64,000 nucleotides of DNA from contig WHVY01000002.1 in NCBI GenBank assembly GCA_022266195.1, forward strand, positions 9,501,001 to 9,565,000, in the 5' to 3' direction. The stretch comes from Tetranychus cinnabarinus (taxonomy: Eukaryota > Arthropoda > Arachnida > Trombidiformes > Tetranychidae). The position numbers and the translations under genes are program-made. Positions 50,841-63,100 of the stretch are shown here, in pieces (the stretch's first letter is position 1; the number at the start of each line of letters is the position of its first letter). The notes below the pieces were generated by a model. The model did not search any database. It saw only the letters and a list, made by a program, of their open reading frames with translations, and was not told where the DNA came from.

Positions 50841-51804
50841 TAAATTGAACCATTTTTATTAAGTTTTATAGCTAGAAGCCTAAAATTTTCAGGAAATAAG
50901 GATTGAATTCGCGTTAATACTTGATTTGAATCTGAGGTCGATCCATATTATGGTTCAAAAGTTATCCAACACTTTCGATTTTTTGAATCGACCGCAAATG
51001 GTCGTAAAATGCAACAAAAATTTCCAATAATTTTTTAAACTTACACTACAGGGCGTTTTAAAAGCATGTAGCTCCAAAATTAACACAAATCGGAACTTTA
51101 AGAGTCAATTGAATGCATAAGTTAATTAAGGTCGATTTGGCGCTCAGAATACGAACAATTAACAAAAGAATAAAAAGTAAGCTGAAAAAATCAATGCTAG
51201 CTCTTTTGAAAGCCTCGTGGTTAATCTCAAATTTAAAATGAACGAGGCGGATTAGAAAGGATTATCTTAGATCCTCTGATCCCTGGCTATCAATAGAGAT
51301 CAAATATATGAGCTTTAGGTGTAACTTCACTCTAGTAAAGACAGAAATATTTATGTAGATGTTCCATAAAAGCTGTCGCGGCTGGCCAGTCCACAAAAAA
51401 CAATACAACCTTTGAGAGGTTTAACTGTACCTCAATTTGCAAGCTATAAATTGTTACACCCTTTAATTACAGACGAATCCAAACAGTGAAGTATTTCTTT
51501 ACTTTCTCAATGCATCTACAATACAATGTACAATAAAACAAAGGAAAAGTACAAAACATCAAGATAAGTAAAATTCAATTTACAGATGTAATAAATTATG
51601 ATATAAGATATTTTATTGTAAGTGCTTTCTCCGAAACCATTGTGTCCTTGTTTTCAATCTCAATCACTGTTTTATACCAGGCTAAAACAATGATATGAAA
51701 CATTTTTGATGCTTTGGAACCATACTGTCAAGACAATAAGCTACATCCTTGTAACACGAGAAGAGCCCTTGCCTGTACTACTGTTTTCAATTTTTCCGGG
51801 GTTT
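50841..51804. other. Non-coding stretch
   Basis: AT-rich and without gene-like ORFs; possibly the decayed rest of the transposon. Confidence 0.45.
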
Positions 51805-51956
51805 ATTGTGGAGGACGAAAAAATACGAGACACGTCTTTTTGATTTTGTAACTTTGGTGTGTGGTTATTGATGTTTGAGCTCATTCGAGCTTAGATATCA
51901 TTAAACACGTACTAGCTAAACAAAAATACGTGTCTCTATTTTTTATCCTCTACAAT
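51805..51956. mobile_element. Short inverted-repeat element (MITE-like)
   Basis: About 28-bp imperfect inverted ends, TTGTGGAGGACGAAAAAAT against TTGTAGAGGATAAAAAAT, both continuing to GAGACACGT. About 150 bp, no ORF. Confidence 0.6.
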
Positions 51957-52203
51957 GTAAACCACAAAAAATGAATCGCCAGATAATTGAAACAATTTTC
52001 TCTTTGGTCCAGACATATGATAACTTTGCATTAGTTTTTGTCTATAACTAAATTAGATCAATATGAATCATTAATATTATTAATAATACAGAAATTCAAC
52101 TGTAAGTGATTTAAGTCATAAGAGTTCGCTTTGAGCACCAATTTGCAATATTGCTTTTCGATAATCTTAGCATCATTCATCCATCGTCATCTTACATGTT
52201 AGA

Positions 52204-55200
52204 TCATTTTGTTTTGAGTTTTAACTGTGACTTTGACTTTATAGTTGAGATCAAACTTGTAACGGGACCAACGACAAATAGATGGAAGAAAAATGCTGCG
52301 AAAAAACTTAGAGCTAAACACTCAATTGCTATTGACAACTGTAAAAAAAGATAAACAAAAATATTATTTATGTTGTTAAATTGTTTATGAGCGGAGATGA
52401 ACTTACCAATGACTCTATTGAATTGAGTGACCAACGCTGTATTGAATATCGTAATATAATCATGCAGATATGCACATAGTATGCGGATCGCCAAAGTGTT
52501 GAGCAAATGTGGAGTAAACGATGATTCTGACATGAAGGAATATTCTTAGCTTTGACTGAACTGTCTTCATCTGTCTGAACGACTTGTTTAATCTCCTTTT
52601 CAGAGCTTGATTCAAAATTATTATTGTTGCAATTGTTGTTTTCACTGAAAATTTTTTTGTCCAATGGATGAGTGAAAAATTCTCGCAATGAATCTGAATT
52701 GCACATAAAAGGAAATGTGAATATAGCTCCAGTGCAAAGTCGAAAGAAGATAAAATAAATTCCGTTGAGAATCGATCCATGCATATAGTCTTCCAAAGAA
52801 ACCCAAATCGGCGGTAAAAGGTGCAACGTTAATACAATTGCAGCAAGTAGTTTGTTGCATCGAGTGAAGTTGATCTAAATTGAATGGATTAAATAGATAG
52901 ATGTATATTGGGTATAATCGGTATCAGTAGTTAATTAAGTTTGAATGAAAAGTGGTAAGAAAAAAGTTTTTGTTTTAATAAAATGATGCTTACCAAAATT
53001 GGATTTGATTTTTCATACCTATTCATAATCAAATAGGTCCATAATGGGGGAAGAGTGTATATCCAAACATGCATAGAAGTTGGCATAGAAATATTTTCTA
53101 ACCAGTAAAGCATAGGTCTAAGAAAAACAACACAAAATGCAATACTACGCAGTTTTATGGATAAGAATAGGAAACTTACCTGATTTCTAATGAACGGGCT
53201 AACATGTGAGGATGGGCATCTTTGATGAATGCAGAGATACCAGTATATAATAATCCAGCTATTACTATTAATGAATTAACGATAACAGCGAGTTTTGGAG
53301 ATCTTTTGTAAAGATGAACCAATAAAATGATCACAGGTAAAATTTGAAATTCAACAGCTACAGACCAAGTATGTGGCAAACACTGAAATAATAGAGACAA
53401 ATTAGAGCTCAAGAATAATGAATCAAACAATATAAACATGGCACATACCATATCAATTATGGGACGGTAACTGTTTTGCATGAATAAAAGGTTTGCATGA
53501 AATGATCTTAAACAAGCTTCTGCAGTATAATCACTGAAAATTGACATGATAGGGCCATCGAAAAACACTGGAGTGATGAAGGTGAAAGCGACCAGGGGAA
53601 GAGAAATGAGGATGATTCTGTAAGAATGAAAGGTTGAGGTTATTCATTACACGACTCATAACGACAATTTACGTAAACATTTTGATGAACATGTTGATAA
53701 AAGACGAAATCAAAGAGGTTGATGGTCCAGTGATCTTCCAGTATTCCATGGTGCGAGCTATCGATCTATGAATAGGATAAAAAATAATTTCAATCATCAA
53801 ATTAGCATAGAATAGTACGGACACGAACTTACCCATAAACAAAGAGAATGCTTACCCACCAATCAGATCCACCTCTAATCTGAAAGCTATTACGGTTTTT
53901 CATGAGATTGTTCGAGTTAGCTTAAATGCATTTCAGAAAAAGGACAAAAGAATGTATCAATCATTGAAAAACTGTAAATTATTCAATTTATAAAGAGATC
54001 GAAATAGGTTGTACCAAAAAGTCCGCATCCTTTGGAGAAAAAAAACCAAAAAAATGCATGGACAGTTAAAGTTGCAGAATGAACTACCAGTTGAAACTTG
54101 GTTAAAAAAGTCATTCTTGATGTTGAGACAGGATTGATAAATCCATTGTAATTACGCATAAGAGAGAAATGTCGAGTCCAGCCACTAGATTTCACTGACC
54201 AATCCAACCAAGTTGCATATAAATTTATTACAACAATTGTAGCCAAAAAAGCTCTGTAAAAAAATAAAATATCAATTTTTTTTATATGTTTAGCATGTAA
54301 TGTTTGAAAATAATCATTTGAACTTACAATGATATTTTTTGATATCCCTTAGCATTCTTAATACTTTCAGCCAACGTAGTCTTAATTTTACATTGATCAG
54401 TTTTTAAATACTGCCAATCATAAACGTCAATAGCTGAATGTTTAAAGTAAAGTGAATCGATCGGTGGATCAGGTACAGAACAAAACATACTCATAACAAC
54501 ATACTGTAAATGAAACTCGCTTAAAAGGTAATTGCACATATATTATTAATAATATTTTATATCTTACCTTCAGAAAAGATAGTTTGAATATCATCTTGAG
54601 AACAAGAGGAAGGAATGCAAAGACCAATCTTGAAAACGGCTTCTAGATAATGTGACACTATTTTATTCCAGGTAAATAGATTTGTCGAGTATTCTGATTC
54701 AGATATTTTTGGTAAAATTGATATTGTACAATGTTGACCAAATTCACTTTCCTTTGTTTCATCGTTGATCCATTGAAGACTTAAACATCTATCATAATTA
54801 CCAAAATCATAATAACCAGTTTCAGTTGAATCAATAATAAATCTAGATGATGAATCAAACACTTTGATAATAAGAATAATAAAAACGAATAATTAGATTT
54901 TAGTAATAAATATAATTTAAACACAGACATGTCACTGTAAAGGCGCTTAAATGGTATCCAATCACTAAAAGATATCAAAAGATACTTACTTTGAAATGTC
55001 CATTGATTATCCTTCTTCATTGAATTGAAAACATTATTTAAACTCTTGATACATGATGATGATACTTTAAGTGGTTCCAGATCATTTGAATTGACAAAAT
55101 CCCAAAATACATGATTAAATCCAATTCTTAATAATTTGGCTTGTTTAATATTATATTCACTCGTTTCATTAGTAAACATGTGAATGGGTTGAATTAATCC

Positions 55201-55257
55201 AGTGAATATCAACAGAAGCAACAAACAAGTGAAAAATTGAACAATAAAAATCTTCAT
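52204..55257 (-). CDS. NRF-6-like acyltransferase-3 family membrane protein
   Basis: Multi-exon on the minus strand. Exons about 55257-54990, 54861-54568, 54503-54328, 54253 to near 54000, 53879-53833, 53765-53673, 53617-53449, 53382-53180, 53117-52994, 52874-52407 and 52338-52204. Signal peptide KIFIVQFFTCLLLLLIFTGL. Exon 2 has the NRF N-terminal pattern with Cys spacing (GNYDRCLSL ... GLCIPSSCSQDD). Later exons give about ten membrane segments of the acyltransferase-3 fold (TWSVAVEFQILPVIILLVHL) and a WRSAYYVH motif near the end. The family (C. elegans nrf-6, nose resistant to fluoxetine) is linked to lipid or drug uptake across epithelia. The exon 4 donor and the segment holding the usual LHGIR motif were not found, so it may be divergent or slightly broken. 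Confidence 0.75.
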
Positions 55258-55716
55258 CTTGATACAATTATTGTTAATATAAATATTTATCACTATCTAT
55301 GGATACGAATTGTACTCGTTAGATCAACTTCTTGATTTTTAATGCTTACATTACACTACAGTAATACAGTAAAGTTCACTCTTTGATCGAAAGAAAAAGA
55401 ATGATCATTATGATGTTCAATATATTTCCTAACTATTTAAGATGAATAAATTTCCTCCAATCGATTGTAATCATTCGAGTGAATCAGAAACGAATAATGA
55501 ACAAAAGGATTTTTAAAATGAAAAGCTGACATTACTTCTAATGATTTTTCTGGCTTTTAATTTAAAATAACCCTGAAAATTGATTGTCATTCAATTAAAA
55601 TGTCAACCATCTGAACTGGCTTGTATTGATATTAATGGTAAATAATCAATTCAAAGATTAACGATAACTTCTTTGTCCATCAAAGGACATTGTTTACTTT
55701 CATCTTGTACAACGTA
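55258..55716. other. Upstream region of the NRF-6-like gene
   Basis: No gene seen; presumably includes the gene's promoter. Confidence 0.45.
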
Positions 55717-56279
55717 AGGTATGACTGGTAAAGTTTGACAGTAATTTTTACAATCTTTCATGGCGGCTCAACGTCTCGACAGATTTGCACAAAATCAGAC
55801 TTAATTTAACGGAAATTTTCTTGGCTTTCATTTGATATGCGTTTTAATTAGTTTTAACTCTCTATTTGTCCAGTATGGGTCTTAGTGATAGTGATAGTCC
55901 TAAATTAATATTTTTTTTTTGTCAGCCACCGCCCAGGGTAAAGTTTATACGAATGATTAGAGCAATCGCAGCATAGTGATACCAACTCGAGGTCAGTCTA
56001 CAGGGTTGGTGTAAGGGTCGGAAATCAAAAAACTGTAATAACTTCAATAAATGTGGCCGTGAGCCGACGTAGATGACGCAACAGAGTTTTGAGCGTTTAA
56101 ACGACTAAAAGAAGGACTAAACGGCTATCAACGATAATTGGTGGTCGCTGACAGCAAAATTCGACATTTCCTTGGCCTATTGCCAGGAATAATTAAAAAA
56201 ATCTGGTATTGAGGCCTGGAAAAAAATTCTAACACCCAAATCATGTACGCTTTACTGTCAAACTTTACCAGTCATACCT
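55717..56279. mobile_element. MITE with AGGTATGACTGG ends
   Basis: Perfect inverted ends of 28 bp starting AGGTATGACTGGTAAAG, flanked by TA (55715-55716 and 56280-56281). 563 bp, Tc1/mariner-type target; the interior is non-coding and richer in GC. Confidence 0.85.
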
Positions 56280-56332
56280 TATTATGAAAAACTCTGAACT
56301 TTAAAATAATGATCACTGTTTTATTAAATTTT

Positions 56333-56647
56333 GGTAAGAGTAAGGTTTTACGGACTAAGGAGGGGCAACATGAGACATTTAAATTAAGATCCAATCAGGT
56401 TAATCTTTTAAAATTAAGTCTAATGGTTATAATGTTAATTAGACTAATTGTTAGTTACTAATCTTGGCTCAAATCCATGGATACTGAAAGAGGAGTAGAG
56501 AAAATTCTGATTAATCATTAATTTCTTATGAAAAACAATTAAATTTGAATGTTCACCTGTTTGTGTATTAATTATCAATTTTACCATTGGTTAGCGAAAG
56601 TGTGTGATTTTCAAGTCCGCCTTAGTCCGTAAAACTTTACTCTTACC
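56333..56647. mobile_element. MITE with GGTAAGAGTAA ends and 8-bp duplication
   Basis: Inverted ends of about 30 bp (GGTAAGAGTAA, one mismatch, then GTTTTACGGACTAAGG), flanked by TAAATTTT on both sides (56325-56332 and 56648-56655). An 8-bp duplication fits a hAT-derived MITE. 315 bp, no ORF. Confidence 0.8.
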
Positions 56648-56655
56648 TAAATTTT

Positions 56656-57581
56656 TTATTGAGACACCTTATTTAGAAGGGTTCCGAGTCATTTCGATAA
56701 CCCTTCTTACGAACAAATAAGAATTACTAATCAACCTACTGAAAATTGTCAATGTCAAATTTCGTAAACAAGAGTCAAAATATGAAGACAAAAAGGCCAA
56801 AGTTCGAATCAAAAAGTCAAAACGTACGGAAATGCTGCAAAAACTTTGAATCTTGACTTTCGAGTAAAGAGTAGGGACTTTGCCGTAGTGTGTGTTCCAT
56901 TTGTGTGATTAAAAAATTATACTAACAATAAGTTATTGTGTAGACAAAATTTCCTATTTTTCTTTTTGCAACTGCTAACTAACTGTTAGTCTCGAGAAAC
57001 TATATTTTTGTACAGTCACATTCAAAACGTTAAAGCCAACAATTTGTGCAAAATCAAATCAAATTTAGGTACACTTTCAGGCTACCAATACTAACAGTAG
57101 TACCGTTTCATACGCTTCTGAGGCCCAGGCCGGAAACAGAATTACCCACCGCCCCCCTCATGCATGATTAGTTTCAAACTAAACTGAATTTACGCTTGAA
57201 TTATTTTAAAACGGCTTTCCACACTTGAATTGCCCGCTTATGCAGGTCAACTCGAGCCCATTTTTTCTGTTTTTAAGCAACTTTAGGTCACGTTTTCACT
57301 ACACTTTCCTTCACTAAATTCTAATCTATCATAATACTTGAGAACTGAATGACAAATATCACTATCATGGAGATATCATGAAAAGGCCGAATTCTAAATC
57401 CAATAGATTTCTTTGCTATTAACTCAATATTTCCAAGGTGATCACAAGTTGCAAACAATAATAAACACTCAAGTGTTTCAAACGGCCAAGAATTAAAAAC
57501 ATTGAACACAATTAAATGGTCAAGAAGCAATGCGACAAATTTATTGACAAAATATCCGTTAATTCATTTTTGGATTAATCA
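56656..57581. other. Non-coding stretch
   Basis: No gene seen. Contains a locally GC-rich patch (CCCACCGCCCCCCTCATGCATG near 57145). Confidence 0.5.
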
Positions 57582-58872
57582 ATGAGCAAAAACTCACTCC
57601 ACTACACAGATGTTCAAGCTTTATTCAAAGGGTACATTGACAAAACTTGGTCGCTTTTACATCAACTTTCAACTAGAAAACTTAAATTTTTGTTCAAATT
57701 GTTTGAAATTACTTTCGAGTTACCACTACAAATGGATTATGAAATGGAATTACCCAATAACCAAGAAAACGATGTGGAAATGAACGTAAGTTTCATCTTG
57801 TTTAACTGTTTAACCTTTCTCTTCTGAACTTTCCTTTCTCTCTCTTTTCAGGAGATTGCCGCTCGTTTCGCGGGCTTTTCTTTTAGTTCATTCGATGAGA
57901 AGGACCTCAACTCCATGATTCTACATATTTGGAGCAGGTTTCTTTAGAGGAAACGAAGAAAAAGGTCCCCAACAAGGCAATTCGAAAAAGATTGCAAATA
58001 AGACTTAGAAATAAGGCCTTCAAATATATGGAGGACCTTAATAAACTCAGAGCCCAATGAAGAGTTTTATCTCGACTCAATAATGAGCACGCTCGAGACA
58101 TTTGTGAGCTGATTGACTGCCATGTTTGGACAGTCAATCGGACTATCAAAAGATATTACGGCATTGTAAAATCATAATTTCCTTTTGAAAACCAATAAAG
58201 ATTCATTTCAATTTCAATTTAAACGTCTATTTTATTCGGGAATTAATATATAAGTTATCTTTTTCCAAAGATTGAGTGTAATTGCTGCAAGCATAAATTT
58301 ATCAACTTGCGAGAAATATTAAACCACCTTTGTCAATGTAAATCGGAAAACTGTAAAATGTTTGAAATTTTCAATGAACAATCAAATGAGCAAAAAAAAA
58401 TACACAATTAAATGAGAGAGCAAATGAACAACAAAATGAAGAGCAACCAGATTGTCTCAAATGCCCTTGTTGTGGTATATCCACTCAACTTTTAATGGAA
58501 TATTTGAACCATATCTGCACATGCCAAGACAATTAAAAAGAATGGACATCTTTTTCGAAAAACCACCACCAAAACTAGATTGCTTGAGGTGCCCATGCCT
58601 GTGGGAAATAAAGTGAACCTTTAAGTGAATATTTAACTCATCATTGCTCTTGTAAAGAAAATTGCCGAAGAATGGAAATATTCTTTGATAAAGAGCCAGT
58701 AATACAAGATGCACCATCAACAAGAGCAACTCCAAAAGAGATGAAAAGAAAAGTGAAATGCGCAAAGGGCAGAAGACACTATTCAAGCGAACAAAGATTG
58801 AGATCTCATCAAAGAGTTTGTGGGAGTATTTCTTTGCTTAACCCACCTAAACCTTCTTTTTCATCTCCATTC
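57582..58872 (+). pseudogene. Decayed retroelement ORF with repeated zinc fingers
   Basis: Starts MSKNSLHYTDVQALFKGYID and after a GTAAGT-TTTTCAG intron at 57787-57851 continues EIAARFAGFSF, then breaks into other frames (ETKKKVPNKAIRKRLQIRLR near 57950). Near 58450-58660 two copies of a Cys-rich unit survive: CLKCPCCGISTQLLMEYLNH with ICTC, and CLRCPC followed in another frame by LSEYLTHHCSC. A last piece is KCAKGRRHYSSEQRLRSHQRVC. The fingers resemble the second finger of E2 ORF2 (CTSQLIYCNLLHHLTTC), and an E2-type LTR start follows directly. Probably the 3' end of an old E2 relative. Confidence 0.55.
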
Positions 58873-59081
58873 TGAAGGGTAGAGTTACCCAAAACCATTT
58901 TTTGTCTTTTTTACATTTTTTCTAAAATTCATTCACTGTCTAATTTACTTTCGATTTACTTTCTCAATTTGTCTAAGACAGTTGAATTAATTTCCTTTTC
59001 CTAGGAAGATTCTATTCTTTTCCTTCCGTAACAGAATCATATAAATACCTGTAACGAAAGTTACGGACACAATAAAACAAG
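58873..59081 (+). repeat. LTR fragment related to E2
   Basis: Starts TGAAGGGTAGAGTTACCCAA, identical to the first 20 bases of the E2 LTR. It then diverges but has its own TATA (CATATAAATAC near 59038) and AATAAAAC. Its end is interrupted or bounded by the LTR at 59082. Confidence 0.65.
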
Positions 59082-59388
59082 TGCACAATGCAGAATTAAC
59101 TGTCTAAGGTAACTTTATTCCGCTCCAAGAGGACTCATACATTTAAAGGGACTAAGGGATTTTTGGGTAGCGTAACTGAGTTAATTGATTAACAAGTTTT
59201 CACTGACTCTTTATATATCGGAGGAGTCTGTTAAAACACCAACAATTATGGGAGCCATTTACAGGATAAGTTCATATTAGGGTTTTACAGAGTAAATGCA
59301 TCAAATTCATATTTGGTACTCAGTACTGAGAGGAAGCATTCCTTATTTAGGTGAATGGATCATGGGAAAGGAAGTTTTTCTCATTACA
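59082..59388 (-). repeat. Solo-like LTR of an unidentified element
   Basis: 307 bp with TG...CA ends (plus strand TGCACAATG to CTCATTACA). On the minus strand it has a TATA box (GATATATAAAG) and AATAAAG in the right order. No partner copy, primer site or target duplication was found. Confidence 0.55.
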
Positions 59389-59658
59389 TCACCCCGCGCT
59401 AATTAGAAATTGGTCTCCAATTTTGGAAATCGAAAGTCGATAGGCATGATGAATGGATCAATAATACGGATCACACCAAACAGAGGGAGGAATGTTTTTT
59501 TTGTTTTGTAGCGCCATCTCTCTTCGGCGGCTACACTTACTGATTTTTTTTGGCACAATTTTCAAAACTCAGCTGTTTTTTTTTCAGTACTTTCGCAAAA
59601 CTCTGGGTGTTCATCAGAGCATACTGACGAGGACTCCGCTACGGCCACAGACTACTCC
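59389..59658. other. Non-coding stretch between the solo-like LTR and the low-complexity ORF
   Basis: No motif recognised. Confidence 0.4.
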
Positions 59659-59976
59659 TTGCCTTCTACTGCTGGTGGCGTTCCTACGCCTAGCGATGGG
59701 TCAGCCTCTGATGCGCTGGTGATTGATTTCCATGTTCGACCCGCAGATGACAATGGTAATAATGATGAAAATGGTGAGATAAATGAAGGTGGTCATAATG
59801 CTGACGAGGATGATGGTAGTAATAATGGTGATAATGCTGGCGAGAATGATGGTAATAATAATGATGATAATGCTGGCGAGAATGATGGGAATAATAATGA
59901 TGATAATGATGATAATAATGGTAGTATTGAGATGAGCGGTCCTATGGAGATTGAAAAACGGAAGAAACTGAAGTAA
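59659..59976 (+). CDS. Low-complexity Asn/Asp/Gly ORF, truncated by E4
   Basis: 105 codons, open upstream beyond its first ATG. Dominated by tandem NDGNNNDDNAGE-type repeats. Its last codons and stop lie in the E4 LTR, so the natural end is lost. Probably a fragment of a larger acidic low-complexity protein or of an older element. Confidence 0.3.
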   Translation: MPSTAGGVPTPSDGSASDALVIDFHVRPADDNGNNDENGEINEGGHNADEDDGSNNGDNAGENDGNNNDDNAGENDGNNNDDNDDNNGSIEMSGPMEIEKRKKLK

Positions 59977-60147
59977 ATTTTGATGTTGACTTAATGATCA
60001 TTGAATTGTCATTAATTATTATTCAATTCAGTTTTACATTTTAAAGACAAGATTCTAATACTTAACAATGGTTTTCAATCAACTTAACAATTACAAAACA
60101 TCTCGATTAGATGTACAACAATAATCAGGATCTTATAATCCTCAACA
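59969..60147 (-). repeat. E4 3' LTR
   Basis: 179 bp, TGAAGTAAATTTTG to CCTCAACA on the plus strand. Confidence 0.88.
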
Positions 60148-60162
60148 CCCCCTCTTGTTGTC
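60148..60162 (-). promoter_or_regulatory. E4 polypurine tract
   Basis: ACAACAAGAGGGGG on the element strand, directly before the 3' LTR; primer for plus-strand synthesis. Confidence 0.75.
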
Positions 60163-60165
60163 CAT

Positions 60166-63100
60166 CTAATTGAACTCATATGATATTAATTTAATCAAAG
60201 AGCTGAACTTTGGTCCAGGTAAAGGTTTAGTCATGATGTCAGCTCTATTCTTATCAGTTTGTACATATTCTAACTTGATTAAACCATTTTCAATATTTTC
60301 TCTAATGAAATGATGTCTGATATCTATGTGTTTAGTCCTTGAATGAAATATTGGGTTCTTAGCGAGTTTGATCGCTCCTTGGTTATCACAATTGATCTTG
60401 ATTGGTAATTTCGGTTCATAACCTAATTCTTTTAACAAAGATTTGAGCCAAATAGCTTCCTTTGCTGCTTCAGTCTCAGCCATATATTCAGCTTCTGTTG
60501 ATGATAAAGCAACTGTTTGTTGTTTCTTTGCTGCCCATGAAATTAAACTATTATTTAGGTAAAATAGATAACCTGTTGCTGACCGCTTATCTTCAAAGTT
60601 ACCTCCCCAATCAGCGTCAACAAAACCTTCAAGAAAAATTGCTTGCTTCTCATCATTTTGTAACAAGATACCAAAGTTTGCAGTACCTTTGAGATAGCGT
60701 AAAACTCTCTTCGCTGCAACATAATGGTTGTTTGATGGAGCAGAGCTAAATTGAGAAAGAATACAAGTAATAATAGCTAAATCGGGTCTTGTACAGGTAA
60801 CCAAATAATGCAATGAACCAACAAGCTGTTGATACTTCATTTTCAATGTTGAATCCAATTCACACTGCTCTTTGACTAATTTGACATTTGAATCAATAGG
60901 AGTCTTAACACTCTTACTGTTACTCATTCCAAATTTTTCAAGCAGTTCAGAAATATATTTTGATTGATTCAAACCAATAGAATTGTCAGCTTCATTATAA
61001 ACAATATTAATACCAAGAAAATAGTTGAAGGTTTTCATTACCTTTGTTTCATATTTCAAACCAATATCAACTATGAATTTATCGCTGAACTCAATGTTTG
61101 TTGATGCAATAACGAGATCATCAACATAGAGTACAATAAAAGTTTTACCATCATCTTCATTACGATAATATATGCATGTATCTGATTTACAACGTGTAAA
61201 ACCAAGATTCAATATGAATTGATTAATTTCTTTGTTCCAAGAATGGGAAGCTTGTTTCAAACCATAAATACTCTTGAGTAATTTACAAACTCTTCCTGTT
61301 TTATCATCGAAACCTTGTGGTTGGTTCATGTAAAGATCTTCATCAATAGTCCCATTGAGAAATGCTGTTTTTATGTCAATTTGTTTGACTTTCATCTTCT
61401 CAATCATCGCAATTTTGAGTACTGTTCTTATCGAAGTCATCTTAGACACAGGAGCAAATGTCTCATGATAGTCAATATGTGGATTTTGTGAATAACCTTT
61501 AGCTACAAGACGAGCTTTGTACCTTTCAATATTACCATTGACATCTGTTTTTATATCAAATACCCATTTACAGTTTATCAAATTCATTTTTCCATCATTT
61601 TCAACCAATTTCCATGTGGATTTATCTTTCAATGACTGCATTTCTTGTTCACAAGCGATTTTCCAAAGCTCAGAGTCATTTCTTGCCATTGCCTCTTCAT
61701 ATGTTTTCGGTGCTTCAAAATTTGTCAAAACACTTAATGACTCATTAGCTGATGGATTCTGATAAAATCTATTTTCATCGAAGATAACATCTCTTGCCAT
61801 GAATGTTCTATGTGTTATTGGATCATATATTTTATAACCTTTATATCGCTCATCATAACCTATGAAAATTTGTTCCTTCGACTTCGGATCAAGTTTGTTT
61901 CTTTGTGCTTTCGGTGATAAAACATAGCAAATACATCCAAATACTTTGATATTGCTCAAATCAACCTGTTTTCCAAACCAAAGATCAAATGGGATTTGAT
62001 TATTGATGCTGGAAGATGGACGTCTATTCAATAAGTAAGCTGCTGCTTTACAAGCTTCTGCCCAAAAATCTTGATCTAATTTTGCTTCAATTAACATTGA
62101 GCGCATCATTTCTTGCAGTGTTCGGTTCAACCTCTCTGCTTTTCCATTCTGTTGTGGTGTATAAGGACAAGTTAACTCATGTTTAATACCCTTCGAATCA
62201 AATAATTTGTGAACTTCAGATGACAAATACTCTTTGGCTCCATCACTCCTCATTGTTTTCACCTTAGTTCCCTTTTGATTTGATGCAAAGTCAACAAATT
62301 TGGTAATTGCATCAATTGCCTCTTCTCTTTTCTTAAGGAAATAAACTGTAACATAATGACTGAAATCGTCCATGAAAGTAATGAAATATTTACTACCATT
62401 TAAGGATTCAGTTGGCATTGGACCACAAATATCAGTGTGAATTAGTTCCAATACTTCTTTAGTCTCAGAAGCAGATGCTTTGAATGGCTGCTTCGTTTGC
62501 TTACCTAGAATGCAACTTCTACAAATTAGATCAAGTTCACCTTTAACTGGTAACAATCCATTCTTAGTTAATACACTGAATCCAGTTTTACCAATGTGAC
62601 CTAATCTCTTGTGCCAAATCATTTTATCATTAAGTTCAGAATGATAACTCATGTACTGTTCAAAATTTGCTTTTATTTTAAATATACCATTTTCGTTATG
62701 AGCAATAAATACAACAATACCATTTCTTATTGCTTTAACTTCATTATTTTTGAACAAAACATTTACTCCCCTTTCTGTCATTTTTGAAACTGATAACAAA
62801 TTTCGATGTAGCTCTGGAACATGAAGAACACCAGTTATCATCAACCTTTTACCAGTTGATTGCTCATTGAATATAACATTGCCTTCACTCAATACATTTA
62901 ATCGGGTTCCATTCGCTATTGTAACCACTTTATCGCAACAAGTTTTATAATCAATAAACCATTCAATAACATGACACATATGGTTAGTGGCACCAGAATC
63001 AATAACCCAATCAAAATTTTCTTGAATATGTTGGTAAGCTAATAATGCCTCGCAATCTACCTCAACAGTATTACATTTACTGTTTACTTCAGCATTTGAT

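Noticed and set aside
59659..59976. Host gene for an acidic repeat protein
   Set aside because: Low-complexity, no upstream gene structure, and the end lies in the E4 LTR; listed only as a low-confidence fragment.
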